Shown: positions 1-10,630 of the stretch, piece by piece
Position numbering within the stretch: position 1 is the stretch's first letter
Layout: the number at the start of each line of letters is the position of its first letter
Source of the DNA: Prionace glauca
Lineage: Eukaryota > Chordata > Chondrichthyes > Carcharhiniformes > Carcharhinidae
Assembly (NCBI GenBank): GCA_037974335.1
Contig: CM075760.1
Span: forward strand, 41,296,103-41,360,102
DNA length: 64,000 nucleotides
Reading direction: 5' to 3'
Notes under the pieces: generated by a model
Told to the model about the DNA's origin: nothing
Seen by the model: only the letters and a program-made list of their open reading frames with translations
Databases searched by the model: none
Made by a program: the position numbers and the translations under genes

Positions 1-1285
1 TCACTCACCCTTAATCTCTCATCCTCACTCAAATAACTTCACTCACTCACCTTATCTTACCTACCTTCCCTTGGAGACACACTTTCTCTCTCACTCTCCC
101 TCATTCACTCACCTTCACTCACTCAACCACAGTCACCCCACTCACTCACCCTCATTCACTCTCCCTCACTCACTCATTCTCATTCACGCATATTCTCTCA
201 CACTCACTCACTCAACCTTGCTCACTCATCCACCCTCACGCACTCGCCCTCACGCACTCAACCGCACGCACTCAACCTCACGCACTCACTGATCCTGATT
301 CACCCTGCGTCACTCACCCTCACACACTCACTCACTCATTCGCTCACTCACTCTCACCCATTCTCACTCACAAGCTCTCACCCTCATTCAACCTCACTCG
401 TTCACTCAAACACACGTCCTGACTCACTCATCCTCATACACTCACTCACTCATAATCACTCACTCATACTCGCTCATTCACTCTCACCCATCCTCACACT
501 CACCCACAAGCTCTCACACACCCTCATTCAACCTCACTCATTCACTCAAACACACGCCCTGACTCACGTATCCTCACACCCTCACTGACTCAGTCACATT
601 CGCTCATTCACCTCCATTCACTCACTGTCACACCCTTAGTCATGCACCCACATTCACTCACCCTCTCGCACCCTCAATCACGCGCCTTCATTAAATCACT
701 GTCACTGAGCCACCCACACTCATACACCATCACTCACTCAACCTCACTCACGAAACCTCACTCACTGACTTCGACCCTCAGTCAGTCACCAACATTCATA
801 CTCACCTTCATTCATTCATCCCAAAAATCCACCCTCACTGACCCAGTCTTACTCAGTCTCACTCACCCTCAATAACACACCCTGACTCACTCACAGTCAC
901 CCTCACTTACTCAGTTACATTCACTCCCTCACCCTCACTCACTCAATCTCACTCACTTTCACTTACCCACCTCCACTAACCTTCACACATGCTCACTCAC
1001 TCTCCCTCATTCTTTCAATCTTGCTTACCTACACTCATCCAGCCACCTTCACTCACATTCAGCCTCCTTCAGTCCTACCCTCTCTCACACAGTCACTTAT
1101 TCACGCTCTCTTACCCTCACCCACACTTGCTCACCCTCAATCACTCATCGTCACTCAAAGGACATCGCTCACTCACACTCACTTACCTACCTTCCGTCAC
1201 ACATACACCATCACTCATCCACTCTCACTCATTTACTCACCGTCACACACTCACATTCTCTCACTCACACTCACTAAATCTGTGT
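1..1285. repeat. CACTCA-type pyrimidine-rich minisatellite
   Basis: The stretch is built almost wholly of variants of CACTCA, CTCACC and CATTCACTC, with C-rich + strand and G-rich (TGAGTG) - strand. Longer higher-order copies recur, for example a block near 360-420 comes again near 480-550. Open frames here simply read His-Ser-Leu-Thr repeats and carry no protein signal. It lies 5' of the mu constant exons, so it is probably part of the J-C intron or of the intergenic DNA before it; the left end is cut by the window. Confidence 0.9.
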
Positions 1286-1344
1286 GGCGAAGGTCTGCAA
1301 CGAGAGAGAAGAAAGATCTCAAGCAGCAGGTTGGTGTTTAAATG

Positions 1345-2170
1345 TGTGAGCTGCCCTGGGAATGCAGAGAGCTGAAGGGAATCGCTGGGGGCTCGGGTCA
1401 GACAATGACAAAGAGTCAGGTGAGAACAGGAGGCGAGGGAAAGGGCAGAGAGCCGGGGTGGGGGTGGGCTGAGAGCCAGGGGAAGCAGCAGAGAGCTGGG
1501 GAAAGGGCAGAGAGCCGGGCTGGGGGTGGGCTGAGAGCCAGGGGAAACAGCAGAGAGCTGGGGAAAGGGCAGAGAGCCGGGCTGGGGGTGGGCTGAGAGC
1601 CAGGGGAAACAGCAGAGAGCTGGGGAAAGGCCGGAGAGGCGGGGGAAAGTGCACGCAGCCGGGGAACAGGGCGGAAAGCACGGGGAAAGGGCAGAGAGAG
1701 TGGAGAAAGGACAGGGAGCAGAGGGAAAGGGCAGAGAGATCAGTGAAAGGGGGGAGAGCCGAAAGAAAGGGCAGAGAGATGGGGGAAAGGGCAGAAAGAC
1801 CAGGGAAAGGAGCGAGAACCAGGAGAAAGGCAGGAAGGCACGAACAATGGCAGGGAGGCAGGAGAAAGGCCAGAGAGCCGAGGAAAAGGGCAGAAAGAGC
1901 AGGGGAAAGGGCAGGAGAGTCAGGGGGAAAGGTCAGAGAGCTGGGGGAAAGAAGAAAGAGGGTAGGGACCAGGGACAGAGGGCAGAGAGCTGACGGAACG
2001 TGTAAGGGGCTGAGGGAAAGAGCAGAGAGCTGGGGGAGAAGGCACAGAGCTGGACGGAAGTGTAGAGAGCCAGGTGGAAATACCGAGAGCTGGATAAAAG
2101 GGGAAAAGAGCCACCGCGAAAGGCAGAGAGCCACGGGAAAGGGCAAAGAGCTGGGGAAATGAGCAGAGAG
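1345..2170 (+). repeat. G-rich, GAGCT-rich switch-like repeat block upstream of C-mu
   Basis: Purine-rich tandem and degenerate repeats of the type GGGGAAAGGGCAGAGAGC fill the block. I count at least eleven GAGCT pentamers (starting near 1348, 1369, 1493, 1555, 1617, 1938, 1987, 2027, 2047, 2087 and 2148), together with GGGCT, GGGGT and CTGGG. These are the words typical of mammalian S-mu, and AGCT is the classic AID hotspot. The G-rich strand is the coding strand of the downstream IgM exons, which is the arrangement that favours R-loops. The block ends about 950 bp before CH1. That it acts as a switch region is inference. Open frames in it are repeat artefacts. Confidence 0.6.
1437..1622 (+). 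repeat. Three near-identical 62-bp tandem units inside the switch-like block
   Basis: Three copies of a 62-bp unit follow one another (about 1437-1498, 1499-1560, 1561-1622). Each has GGGCAGAGAGCC, then GGGTGGGCTGAGAGCCAGG, and ends in CAGAGAGCTGG. The copies differ at only a few bases, so this core has been homogenised recently. 3' of it the repeats become short and irregular. Confidence 0.85.
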
Positions 2171-2462
2171 CGGGTGATGGATGGGCGGAGTGAGGAGATT
2201 CAGAATAGAGCTACCACCACAATCAGCTCATCTGTAATCTCAGTGAATGATAGAGGAAACTTCAAGTCCCGAATGGCCAAATCTTACTATTAATGTATGA
2301 TCCTTCAATTAGTCAATGTTGCATTTATTTGAATTTATAATCACATTTAGAGTTTCCTGATCCTTCAGTACAGTCACAATCTCCGTTTTGTGGATTGAGA
2401 GGCAGTAAGTTGGAGAGAGGAAGGGGCTTCAATCAGTTTGAACCCAGGCAATTTCCAAAACT

Positions 2463-2585
2463 AGTGTGGAGATGCCGGAGTGAGGTTGTTGTGGGCACAG
2501 TAAGGATCTCACTGCACCAGGTTAAAGTCCAACAGGTTTATTTGGAATGACAAGCCGTTGGAGCTCCCTCATCAGGTGAGAGGAT
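2463..2585 (+). repeat. Penelope-like element terminal fragment
   Basis: The segment runs from GTGGAGATGCCGG through a CACAGTAAG...CACTGCACCAGG motif and AAAGTCCAACAGGTTTAT to CTCATCAGGTGAG. Diverged copies lie at about 40,793, 42,078, 43,509, 44,095 and 59,035. The 43.5-kb copy is attached to a GIY-YIG-type coding end, so I assign the set to a Penelope-like retroelement. Confidence 0.6.
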
Positions 2586-2883
2586 GATATGAACGAAGAG
2601 ACAACTTCTTCATCACAAAGTGTTGTTGTTTGAGAAATAAATGGTTACCGCAATAATGGAGACAATCTTTGCTCTTCTCTGTTAATCTCATGAATGACAT
2701 GTCATTTTGAGACTAACAGAATGTGTTCTTTTTCCTTGCTAATTTGATAGAAGTGGAGAAAGGGATATGAGTTTCTGCAGAGATGACAATTCCCAAATGA
2801 TAGAAGTAACATAATCTCAAAGGTGGATGTATGTTTTAATCAGGAAGTGTTAGGAAAGTCCATAATTTTAATCAATGTTTGAG

Positions 2884-3010
2884 ATAGAAACATAGAAAAT
2901 AGAAGCCGGAGTAGACCATTCGGCCCATTGAGCCGACTCCGCCATTCACTTTGGTCAGAGCTCATCACTATCCTGATCATATCTACTACCCATATCCCTT
3001 CATCCCTTCA
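2884..3010 (-). mobile_element. CR1-like LINE 3' tail fragment
   Basis: In reverse orientation this carries the typical shark tail, seen on the + strand as CATAGAAAATAGAAGCCGGAG followed by CCATTCGGCCCATTGAGCC. It lies just upstream of CH1 within the presumed J-C intron. Confidence 0.7.
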
Positions 3011-3117
3011 ACACCAAAAGCTATATCTAATACAGAAACATATTTGTAACAATATGTTTGATGACTTAATAAACGCAAATAAGAGTCTAACTTGTTCAAT
3101 TGGCTATTCTTTCCCAG

Positions 3118-3417
3118 CGACACCGTCTCCGCCCACTCTCTACGGCCTGGTCTCCTCCTGTCAGCAGCAGAACTCCGGCGGCTCCATCACCTTCGGATGT
3201 TTGGCGATGGATTACCTTCCAGATGTCTCCAAAGTGACCTGGAAGAAAAATGGGCAAACGGTCCCCAGTGGGTTTAAGACTTACCCATCAGTGCGAAACA
3301 CGAAAGGAACCTACACCCTGAGCAGCCAGTTAACCATCAGCGACTCAGCGGGAGAATGTCCCAGAATTGACTGTGAGGTTCAACACAGCAGCTCAGTCAA
3401 GAGCATTGAAATACCAT
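3118..3417 (+). CDS. ighm: IgM heavy chain constant region, exon CH1
   Basis: First constant domain of a secreted or membrane immunoglobulin mu chain; it pairs with the light chain. After the acceptor TTTCCCAG the frame reads (A)TPSPPTLYGL, the typical N-terminus of shark mu CH1. It continues with the intradomain cysteines (CLAMDY and IDCEV), the WKKNGQ strand and the TYTLSSQLTI strand. A further Cys in SSCQQQ near the start may form the light-chain disulfide. The exon ends CCAT|GTAAGT in phase 1. It is 300 nt and open throughout. The in-frame upstream extension to 2928 reads through a LINE tail and is not coding. Confidence 0.95.
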
Positions 3418-3626
3418 GTAAGTGTTATGGAGCTTGTGTGAAACAGAAACACTGTGGTTAGCATGTAGGGCCTTGGTTATTACTCAGTTAAATAGATGTG
3501 CATAATCCAGACCCCTGGATTGTTCCGGCTAGTGTCTATAGACTGCAAATGAGTTGCTAATATCAACAAAAGTTTAATAGATCCACATCTTCTGCAGGAA
3601 ATGACGAATATGCTTTTTTTCTGAAG

Positions 3627-3938
3627 GTCCTCCAGTTTTCCATCCAACCGTTATCCTCACCGTGAGTTCGAGTGAAGAAATCTCAAGCAGCAAATTTGCA
3701 ACCATCGTCTGTTCAATCATCGATTTCCAGCCAGGGTCAATGGAAGTGAGTTGGCTGAAGAATGGGGAACCCACGCATTCAGGAATTGTCACCTCTCCCC
3801 CCTATCGATTGAACGGGAACTTCTCGGCCAGCAGTCGGCTGACAGTCTCCGTTGGGGAACGGTTCAGCAAAGCGGTCTATACCTGCCAGGTCACTCACCG
3901 AGGAGACACTCAGAGTCTGAACATCAGCGTATCTCGGG
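3627..3938 (+). CDS. ighm: IgM heavy chain constant region, exon CH2
   Basis: Second mu constant domain, joined to CH1 across a 209-bp intron. The acceptor is CTGAAG and the donor CGGG|GTAAGA. Splicing restores the codon TGT, so the junction reads [11 protein letters not shown], placing a cysteine and two prolines at the hinge-like boundary. Domain marks are the Cys in TIVCSIIDF, the Trp in [16 protein letters not shown] and the Cys in YTCQVTH. An N-glycosylation sequon (NIS) is near the end and another (NFS) lies mid-domain. The exon is 312 nt in consistent phase. An open frame that runs on past 3938 is intron. Confidence 0.95.
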
Positions 3939-4139
3939 GTAAGAGACTCAAATCGTGTATAAAATATACCATTCTGATGTTAATTGGAATTAGGGATCTA
4001 TTAAAGTTAGTACAAAGCATCGAACAATTTCTAAGTTATTGTCATGTATTTTGCTGCATTTGGACAGCGCTACTCAGAATTTCATCACAACAGCAATTTT
4101 TGTTATTGCTTCCTGAGATGTGCATTTACATTCCATCCC

Positions 4140-4412
4140 TGACGGCACTTAAGTGTCAACCACTTTGCTGTGAATCTGGAGTCACATGCATGCCAGGCCA
4201 GATAAAGACAGCAGGTTTACTTTTCTAAAGGACATTCGTGAACCAGGTGGGCTTTTACAACAAAGGCTTCATGGTGATCATTTGACTTTTAATCACTGAT
4301 TTTTATTAAATTCCCATTTCACCATCTGCAGTGGTGAGATTCGAATCTATTTCCACAGAGTGTCGCCCTAGGTTACAACCCCATCGACAACACACCATGC
4401 CACTGTCTCCTT
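4140..4412 (-). mobile_element. tRNA-derived SINE in the CH2-CH3 intron
   Basis: The sequence (AAGTGTCAACCACTTTGCTG, then GAGTCACATGCATGCCAGGCC, and CACCATCTGCAGTGGTGAGAT) matches a second SINE-like family present at about 50,735-51,010 and in the facing duplicate at about 58,850-59,000. The 3' portion on the + strand looks like the reverse of a tRNA-type head with a degraded B box. It is antisense to the IgM gene. Confidence 0.6.
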
Positions 4413-4834
4413 TTCAAATAATGTTCCCTTCTGTCTTGAAGTTAGTGAGGTGGCCTTGACGTGACCTTTTTTTTTCTTGAGACAGCCGGTAAGACTTGGA
4501 GAGACATTGGGTATCGGAGTGTTTCACAGGTCACAGCACAGGGGTAAAATATTGCAAAATGCATCTTAACCTTATAAAGCAACGGCCAGTACTTTGTTCC
4601 TGAGTTCAGGGTGGTATTAGTTGTAATGCTGATTCATGAGAATGATACAGCAGCTACAATACTTTAATAAAGGGAATAATTTCATAGAACAAGCTGGTTT
4701 GCCATCGCCTATAGAAATTGAAAGGCGATAGTTGGAGATTGATACCTCGAAGGCAACTTGGTCTCCTTCAGGCTGAAGACTACTGTCCTGCTTCTGAAGG
4801 GGAACTAGGGTTGATTTTAATTTTTCATTCACAG

Positions 4835-5143
4835 ATCCTCTCGAATGCCATGAATCTACAGTGAAGATACAGCCACCACCAATAGAACAGGTCTTACTGG
4901 AGGCGACCGCGACCTTAACCTGCATCATTTCTCATGCTCCTTATGGAGTTAACGTGTCCTGGATCCGAGACAGGAAGTATTTGAAATCAGAGATTGCCGA
5001 AAAACCCGGAGCGGATCGTGACAGCGTGATCAGCAAATTAAACATCTCCACACAAGCCTGGCTGAGTGCGGCTGTGTTTGAGTGCGTGGTGAACCATCAG
5101 GATCTGCCGACTCCTTTAAGAGCATCTATCCACAAGGAAACAG
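4835..5143 (+). CDS. ighm: IgM heavy chain constant region, exon CH3
   Basis: Third mu constant domain. The acceptor is TTCATTCACAG and the donor CAG|GTGAGC, giving 309 nt in the same phase as the other exons. The protein runs [12 protein letters not shown], then the Cys in [11 protein letters not shown], the Trp in [16 protein letters not shown] and the second domain Cys in FECVVNHQ. The extra Cys in LECHES near the start is a candidate inter-chain or polymer-forming cysteine. The NVS and NIS motifs are possible glycosylation sites. There are no stops or frame breaks. Confidence 0.95.
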
Positions 5144-5189
5144 GTGAGCTGAGAGATTGAAGCAATAAATGTGGGGTCAAAATGTAGGT

Positions 5190-5890
5190 AGGGTTCTGAG
5201 GATTGTGGAGGAACTGAAAGATCTTGGGGTTCATATCCCCAGATCTCTAAAGGTTACCACTCAAGTGGATAGAGCCGTGAAGAAGACCGGTTTTACCGGT
5301 TATTTATAGGGAGTTTGAGTTGAAGGCTGTGGGGTTATGCTGCAACTATATCGGATCACATTTGGAATATTGAGTGCAGTTCTGGTAACCTCACTATAAG
5401 AAGGATGTGGGAGCATTGGAGAGAGTGCAGAGGAGATTTACCAGGATGCTGCCTGGTTTGGAGGGTAGGTCTTATGAGGAAAGGTTGAGGGAGCTGGGGC
5501 TTTTCTCTTTAGAACAGAGGAGGATCAAAGGCGACTTAAAAGAGATGTCTAAGATGATGAGGAGGATAGATAGAGTGGACGTGCAGAGAATATTTCCTCA
5601 GGTGGATGCAGCTGTTACTAGGGGGCATAAATTTAAGGTTCATGGTGGGAGATATAGGAGGGATGTCCAAGGTACATTATTCACTCACAGAGTGGTGGGG
5701 TGTAGAATACACTGCCTGCTGCGATAGTGGAGTCGGACACTTTGAGAAGTGTCAAGCCGTTATTGGATAGGCTCATGGAGCACACCAGAATGATAGGGAG
5801 TGGGATAGCTTGATCTTAGGATTGGACATAGTTCGGCACAGCATTGAGGGCCAAAGGGCCTGTACTGTGCTGTACTATTCTATGTTTCAA
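5190..5890 (+). mobile_element. CR1-like LINE 3' end in the CH3-CH4 intron
   Basis: A 5'-truncated CR1-clade LINE. The fragment at 5407-5727 encodes the conserved C-terminal stretch of ORF2 (ALERVQRRFTRMLPGLEGRS, then YEERLRELGLFSLEQRR). It ends with GGGCCTGTACTGTGCTGTACTATTCT and ATGTTT-type repeats. It has the same orientation as the IgM gene. The frame is lost before the end, so it is dead. Confidence 0.9.
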
Positions 5891-6384
5891 TGTTTCTATG
5901 TAAATGCATCTCTGTGGCTATCTCCAGTGGAAGTGTACAAGTCAATATTTAATACTCAGTGCATTAATGGTTTCCCCTGAATGGAAAAAAAACTACAACG
6001 AAGCAACTATGGGCCGATCGATATTTTTATGGGGAGTTTGATGTGTTGATGAATGAAAAGTGAACTGAAGTCGATGTTACTGGGTTTAGATCGAAGAAGA
6101 AGGGGGGAGTCTGATGTGGTGCATCAAAACTAGGAAACCAATAAGAAAAGTGGATCAGTTCGGCCGAATGGCCTGATTCTGTGCTGTAAAATTTCTGAAA
6201 CTTCCCAGTCAGCCCCCCTGAGTTATTTGAGAAAACAAATGTGTTCACCTCTCCTCCAAGCCGGAAGTCAAAAATGGAAACATTTAAAATCAAAAGCGAA
6301 GCACATTTTCCTGATATCTCACCAGCGGTTTCATTGTCTCCAGGATTCTCCAGTTTATTGATATTGATTGTACATTTTCTGCAG

Positions 6385-6776
6385 ATCCAAATCCGCGGGA
6401 ACCGGTCGTCTCTGTCCTCCTGCCCTCGGCAGAAGAAGTCTCCGCTCAGAGTTTCGTCTCCCTCAGCTGCTTAGTGAGAGGTTTCTCCCCCCGAGAGATC
6501 TTCGTCAAGTGGACCGTCAACGACAAGCCGGTGAATCCCGGGAACTACAGGAACACCGAGGTGGTGGCGGAGAACGGCAATCGCTCCTTCTTCATGTACA
6601 GCCTGTTATCCATTGCAGCAGAGGAATGGTCCAGCGGCGCTTCTTACTCCTGTGTGGTGGGACATGAAGCCATCCCCTTGAAGATCATCAACAGAACAGT
6701 TGACAAATCCAGCGGTAAACCCAGTTTTGTGAACATTTCCCTTGCACTGATGGACACTGTTAATTCATGTCAATGA
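6385..6776 (+). CDS. ighm: IgM heavy chain constant region, exon CH4 with secretory tail
   Basis: Fourth mu domain plus the secreted-form tail. The acceptor is TTTTCTGCAG, and the protein starts [15 protein letters not shown]. The domain has the Cys in [11 protein letters not shown], the Trp in VKWTVND and the Cys in YSCVVGHEA. The tail after SSG reads [19 protein letters not shown] and a stop at 6774-6776. It has the conserved tailpiece sequon (NIS) and the penultimate cysteine used for IgM polymerisation and J-chain contact. A splice donor inside the exon (see 6715) lets the membrane form skip the tail. The exon is fully open, so this constant gene looks functional. Confidence 0.96.
6715..6720 (+). 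promoter_or_regulatory. ighm: Internal splice donor for membrane IgM
   Basis: AGCG|GTAAAC lies at the CH4/secretory-tail boundary. Using it removes the tail and joins phase 1 exactly to the membrane exon at 10,381, forming GAC (Asp). This is the classic mu secreted/membrane choice by competition between splicing and the first poly(A) site. Confidence 0.9.
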
Positions 6777-6803
6777 GAGTCACTCAGTTACATTAAAAAC
6801 TAC

Positions 6804-6818
6804 AATAAAAAGAATAAA
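6804..6818 (+). promoter_or_regulatory. ighm: Poly(A) signals for secreted IgM
   Basis: Two AATAAA hexamers (6804-6809 and 6813-6818) stand 28 bp after the secretory stop codon. The short 3' UTR fits the secreted mu message. Confidence 0.75.
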
Positions 6819-6824
6819 ATCATT

Positions 6825-8180
6825 TTCCTCTAACGATAAATGAAATACCCAATCGCTTCATTGATTGCTTTTCAGTTTTCCTTCCAGTAGATATTTTTTG
6901 GCTTGAGTCAGGTATTTTCAGGCCTCAGACCGAAGTCTTGTTGAACCAATGCTCCCAGCTCAGATCCATCCTGTCTTAGAGACAGAGTAGAGCACATTTA
7001 TTACAGGATTCTCCAAAATGTCTTCACCGACTTTCCTCCCTGAGGAAAAATCCGACAATTTCAACATTTGCGTCAAACATTCTCAATATTTAGATCTCGG
7101 TGTTCCTGCTTCTCTCGTTGTCCATGCCTTTACCCTTTCATGTCAGCTTTAAGCTGCTGCATCACACCCACTGAACAGAAGTAAGGGTCACACATAAACA
7201 TAGAGAAATAATCCCCCATCAGATTGAGGGAGAGTGAAATTGTTAACATCCTGGATTCCTACTCACCCAACAAAGAGAGGGGAGGATCAATAACTAACCC
7301 CTATACCACAACTTCCTCAATGAAAAGAGGAGGAATGTCATTATTTAGTCCACTGCATCTCCACCCCCTCAGTGGTTAGAACCATCAGGGGCATTGCATC
7401 ACAGGGTAGAGAGAGGGAAACTATGAGCTCACTGCCCTCCCTCTCCCTAAGTCGCGTGTTTGGAAGGGAACGGCTCTCTAATCAGGAGTCAGTTGTCATC
7501 AGTATAAATTAGCTTCCGTTCTTTTTTTGCTCCAGATTTTGAAGTATCATTCTCATTATCAAAGTATCATTGAAGTATATAATACACATAAACTAACATA
7601 TGCATATATATTTATGCAACATAATTCAAAAATGTTTCAACACGCTTGTTCCTGTTAATCATGTGCTGACATTGATTTCCCATAATACAAATTTAAACAA
7701 GTAATATAATCCTCCCCAGTTTTCACTGTTCTGTCCCTGATGATTCTGACATGCATCAATGAATTATTTCATTTACTCTCCTGATATCACCGTGCCACTC
7801 ACATAAAAGACATTTAAACAGCAAAGCCTGAAAATGTGCTCCATTATTCGGATTGTTTGGATCACGTTCAGTTAACAATTGCCGGTAAAACTTGAAGCAA
7901 CAGTTAAAACATATACACACTGACAATACTACACAAAACTATCACAATTAGAAATACAGGTGTAGCCGTACATACACACACACACACACACGAATGTGTC
8001 GATTCAAACTTGTACAAACAGGCACTAAAACAACAACATACGCACACAATCAAATATTTCCAAAAGCACTCACATAAATACACATAAAACACACAAGTTC
8101 ATACACTTCACTGTATCGGTACACAGACCCAGACACAAACACATACATGCATCGACAGATAGATACATGTGCATGTATTA
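6825..8180. other. Intron DNA, no gene seen
   Basis: First part of the 3.7-kb CH4-to-membrane intron. It is AT-rich with no exon-like open frame. A (CA)n tract lies at 7974-7991, and the DNA from about 7900 onward is rich in ACACA and ATACAT words on the + strand. Open frames on the - strand here are low-complexity CVCV/YVCL strings. Confidence 0.7.
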
Positions 8181-8368
8181 TCCATAGAACCCTACAGTGC
8201 AGAAACAGGCCCTTCGGCCCATCGAGTCTGCACCGAACAAAATCCCACCCAGACCCTATCCACATATCCCTACCCATTTTACCTGCTAATCCCTCTAACC
8301 TACACATCCCAGGATACTAAGGGGCAATTTTAGCATAGCCAATGAACCTAACCCGCACATCTTTAGAC
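8181..8368 (-). mobile_element. HE1-like SINE, 3' part
   Basis: On the + strand it reads CATAGAACCCTACAGTGCAG, CAGGCCCTTCGGCCCATCGAG, then the SINE body through CCCCTTAGTATCC-like and CCAATGAACCTAACCCGCAC words. The tRNA-related head is missing. The tail shares GGGCCGAAGGGCCTG (reverse) with the local CR1 LINEs, as expected for a SINE mobilised by a partner LINE. Confidence 0.85.
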
Positions 8369-9160
8369 CCACATAAATGCACAAACACATACATATACTC
8401 AAGTAAGTATATATATTAGCACACATTCACCCTGACAGGGATATACATAAAGACACAGACAATGTTATGCACATTAACAGATATATATGGAAATGCATAT
8501 AAACAAAGAAGCAGGCTGCATATAGATGAATGGACAGCAAAACATTTGCACGCAAACATGTGGACACAAACATTAACATGTTCAAACAGAACAGAATACC
8601 ATAGCACACATTACTACATATCGAAACACAAACACGAATCAAGATATCGTTATGAAGAACTATCAACACGTATATACATCCATACATGTTAACAAGTACA
8701 CACAAACAAATGGGAAAACTGACGCACACAGAAAGAGAAACAAACATTACTAGAATGACAGAAATTAAGACATAGTAATAGATAGAGGCACATATGCACC
8801 GATTAAGAGTGGCATTAATAATTATACATGGACTTAACACAATAATAGAGTCATTCACACACAATACCAGAAAAAATGAAATATACACTCAGATGTAGAC
8901 ACACAACTACACAAATCAACAAATACAGGGAAATGAATGCGTACATTAACGCTCTTGTACATGTATTAACTCAGAGCCAAAGATTAATGCAGAGCACGAG
9001 ATGATCATGCACACGCACACAAATGTAAAATCTTAAATAAGGTAAATGATGAAAGTAAAATTTAAACATGAATTTTAATGGACATATCTACCGACAACAC
9101 GCCCAATGTACATTGCACCAAAAACACGTGGAAAAACTAAATTAAGCTAGTGATCTACTT
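8369..9160. other. AT-rich intron stretch, no gene seen
   Basis: Part of the same IgM intron. It is dominated by CACA, ACAT and ATATA words, probably an aged microsatellite-rich patch. No splice-bounded open frame was recognised. Confidence 0.65.
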
Positions 9161-9164
9161 ACAT

Positions 9165-9990
9165 AACAACATAAGAACATAAGAAATAGGAGCAGGAGTG
9201 GGCCATCTAGCCCTTCGAGCCTGCCCCGTCATTCAATAAGATCATGGCTGATCTGTCGCTGCTCAGTTCCACATTCCCGCCCTCTCCCCATAACCCTTAA
9301 TCCCCTCTATTATCAAAAACCCATCAACCCGCGTCTTAAAAATATTTAGCGAGGCAGCCTCCACCACTTCAACGGGCAGAGAATTCCAGAGATTCACCAC
9401 CCTTGGAGTGAAGAAGTTCCTCCTCAACTCCGTTCTAAACCGCCCCCTTTTATCTTGAGGCTGTGCCCCCTAGTCCTACTGTCTTTTTTGAGCGGGAAGA
9501 GTCTTTCCACCTCTATCCTAACCATCCCATTCATCATCTTATACGTCTCAATGAGATCTCCCCTCATTCTTCTAAACTCTAACGAGTACAAGCCTAGTTT
9601 ATTCAGCCTCTCCTCATAGCTCAACCCCCTCAACTCCGGTATCAGCCTAGTAAACCTTCTCTGCACTCCCTCCAAGGCCAAAACATCTTTGCGCAGGTGC
9701 GGCGCCCAAAACTGCACACAGTACTCCAGCTGCGGCCTCACCAATGCCCTATACAGTTGCAGCAAGACCTCTCTACTTTTATATTCAATCCCCCTCGCTA
9801 TGAAGGCCAGCATCCCATTCGCCTTCCTGACCACCTGCTGCACCTGCAAGCTGGGTTTTTGCGACTCATGCACAAGGTCCCTCTGCACCGTCGCCTGCTG
9901 CAGTTTTTCGCCCCGTAAGTAATAGTCCTTCCTACCATTCTTCCTACCAAAGTGGACCACCTCACAGTTCCAACCATAAATAAGAGATCA
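9165..9990 (-). mobile_element. CR1-like LINE 3' end, antisense in the IgM membrane intron
   Basis: The - strand ORF at 9424-9960 encodes 178 residues of the ORF2 C-terminus (KANGMLAFIARGIEYKS, LRPQLEYC-like VRPQLEYCVQFWAPHLRKD, QRRFTRLIPELRG, YEERLNKLGLYSLEFRR). It is followed by the tail seen on + as AATAGGAGCAGGAGTGGGCC. This is a well-preserved, 5'-truncated copy and hence a fairly young insertion. Confidence 0.92.
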
Positions 9991-10380
9991 GAAATTACAT
10001 CCCGGCTCTTAAACAGCAACAGTCACAGTTTACATGTCAGTCACCATCTTTGGAAACAATAATTGATCAGTGAACGTTCCTCCATATCAGTCATAATATT
10101 CTTCAATGAGGGATAGTGCCAAATTGATCAAAAATGAACTGATACTCAAGAAAACATCTTCAGTGCTTTCTGGCATGGACTGTCCAAGGAATGTACATAA
10201 CGATCAAGTGTGAACATAGTTATGGAGATCGGTTACTGGGTGTCCTGAATTAAGAGTAGATAGACATTGAAAAATATACAGAGAATACATTAACAGTTTA
10301 TGAAGGAGAACAGGGAAAAGAAAAAAAAATCCCTGGATAAATAAAGTAATTTAATTTCAATTTCTGGTCTCCGCCCCTAG
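9991..10380. other. Intron end before membrane exon, nothing further seen
   Basis: The stretch is AT-rich and ends in the pyrimidine-rich acceptor CCGCCCCTAG for the first membrane exon. Confidence 0.7.
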
Positions 10381-10508
10381 ACCTCACCGACCGCATCTGG
10401 ATTGAAGACAATGAGGATGATAACAGCAACATCTGGACAACCGCTTCCACATTCATCGTCCTGTTCTTCCTGAGCATTTTCTACAGCACTGCCGTCACTC
10501 TGGTGAAG
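10381..10508 (+). CDS. ighm: IgM membrane exon 1 (TM1)
   Basis: After splicing from the CH4 internal donor this exon reads [19 protein letters not shown] and then [20 protein letters not shown] before TLVK. It therefore has an acidic extracellular spacer and a hydrophobic segment with Ser/Thr/Tyr residues as in mu chains that pair with the Ig-alpha/beta signalling unit. The donor AAG|GTGAGA follows. The exon is 128 nt, which with the one base carried from CH4 gives 43 whole codons. It anchors the B-cell receptor form of IgM. Confidence 0.95.
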
Positions 10509-10630
10509 GTGAGATGATTCAATTCACTCACATTGCAAACTGACAGAATGGATTTGAAAAATCTCTCAACTCTAACATTAATGTCCCACATCATAAACAT
10601 CTGCTTCAATATTGTATCTTTATTTTACAG

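Noticed and set aside
71-1375. Several open frames rich in His, Ser, Leu and Thr
   Set aside because: They are direct translations of the CACTCA array, exist in overlapping frames and have no domain features.
1319-2162. Long open frames on both strands in the G-rich block (up to 275 codons)
   Set aside because: The purine-rich repeat has almost no stop codons in any frame; the frames overlap each other and have no start context or homology.
2928-3117. Apparent N-terminal extension of IgM CH1
   Set aside because: The extra codons read a LINE tail, and a good splice acceptor (TTTCCCAG) stands at the known domain start.
8050-8888. Cys/Val/Tyr-rich open frames on the - strand
   Set aside because: Low-complexity translation of CACA/ACAT-rich intron DNA.
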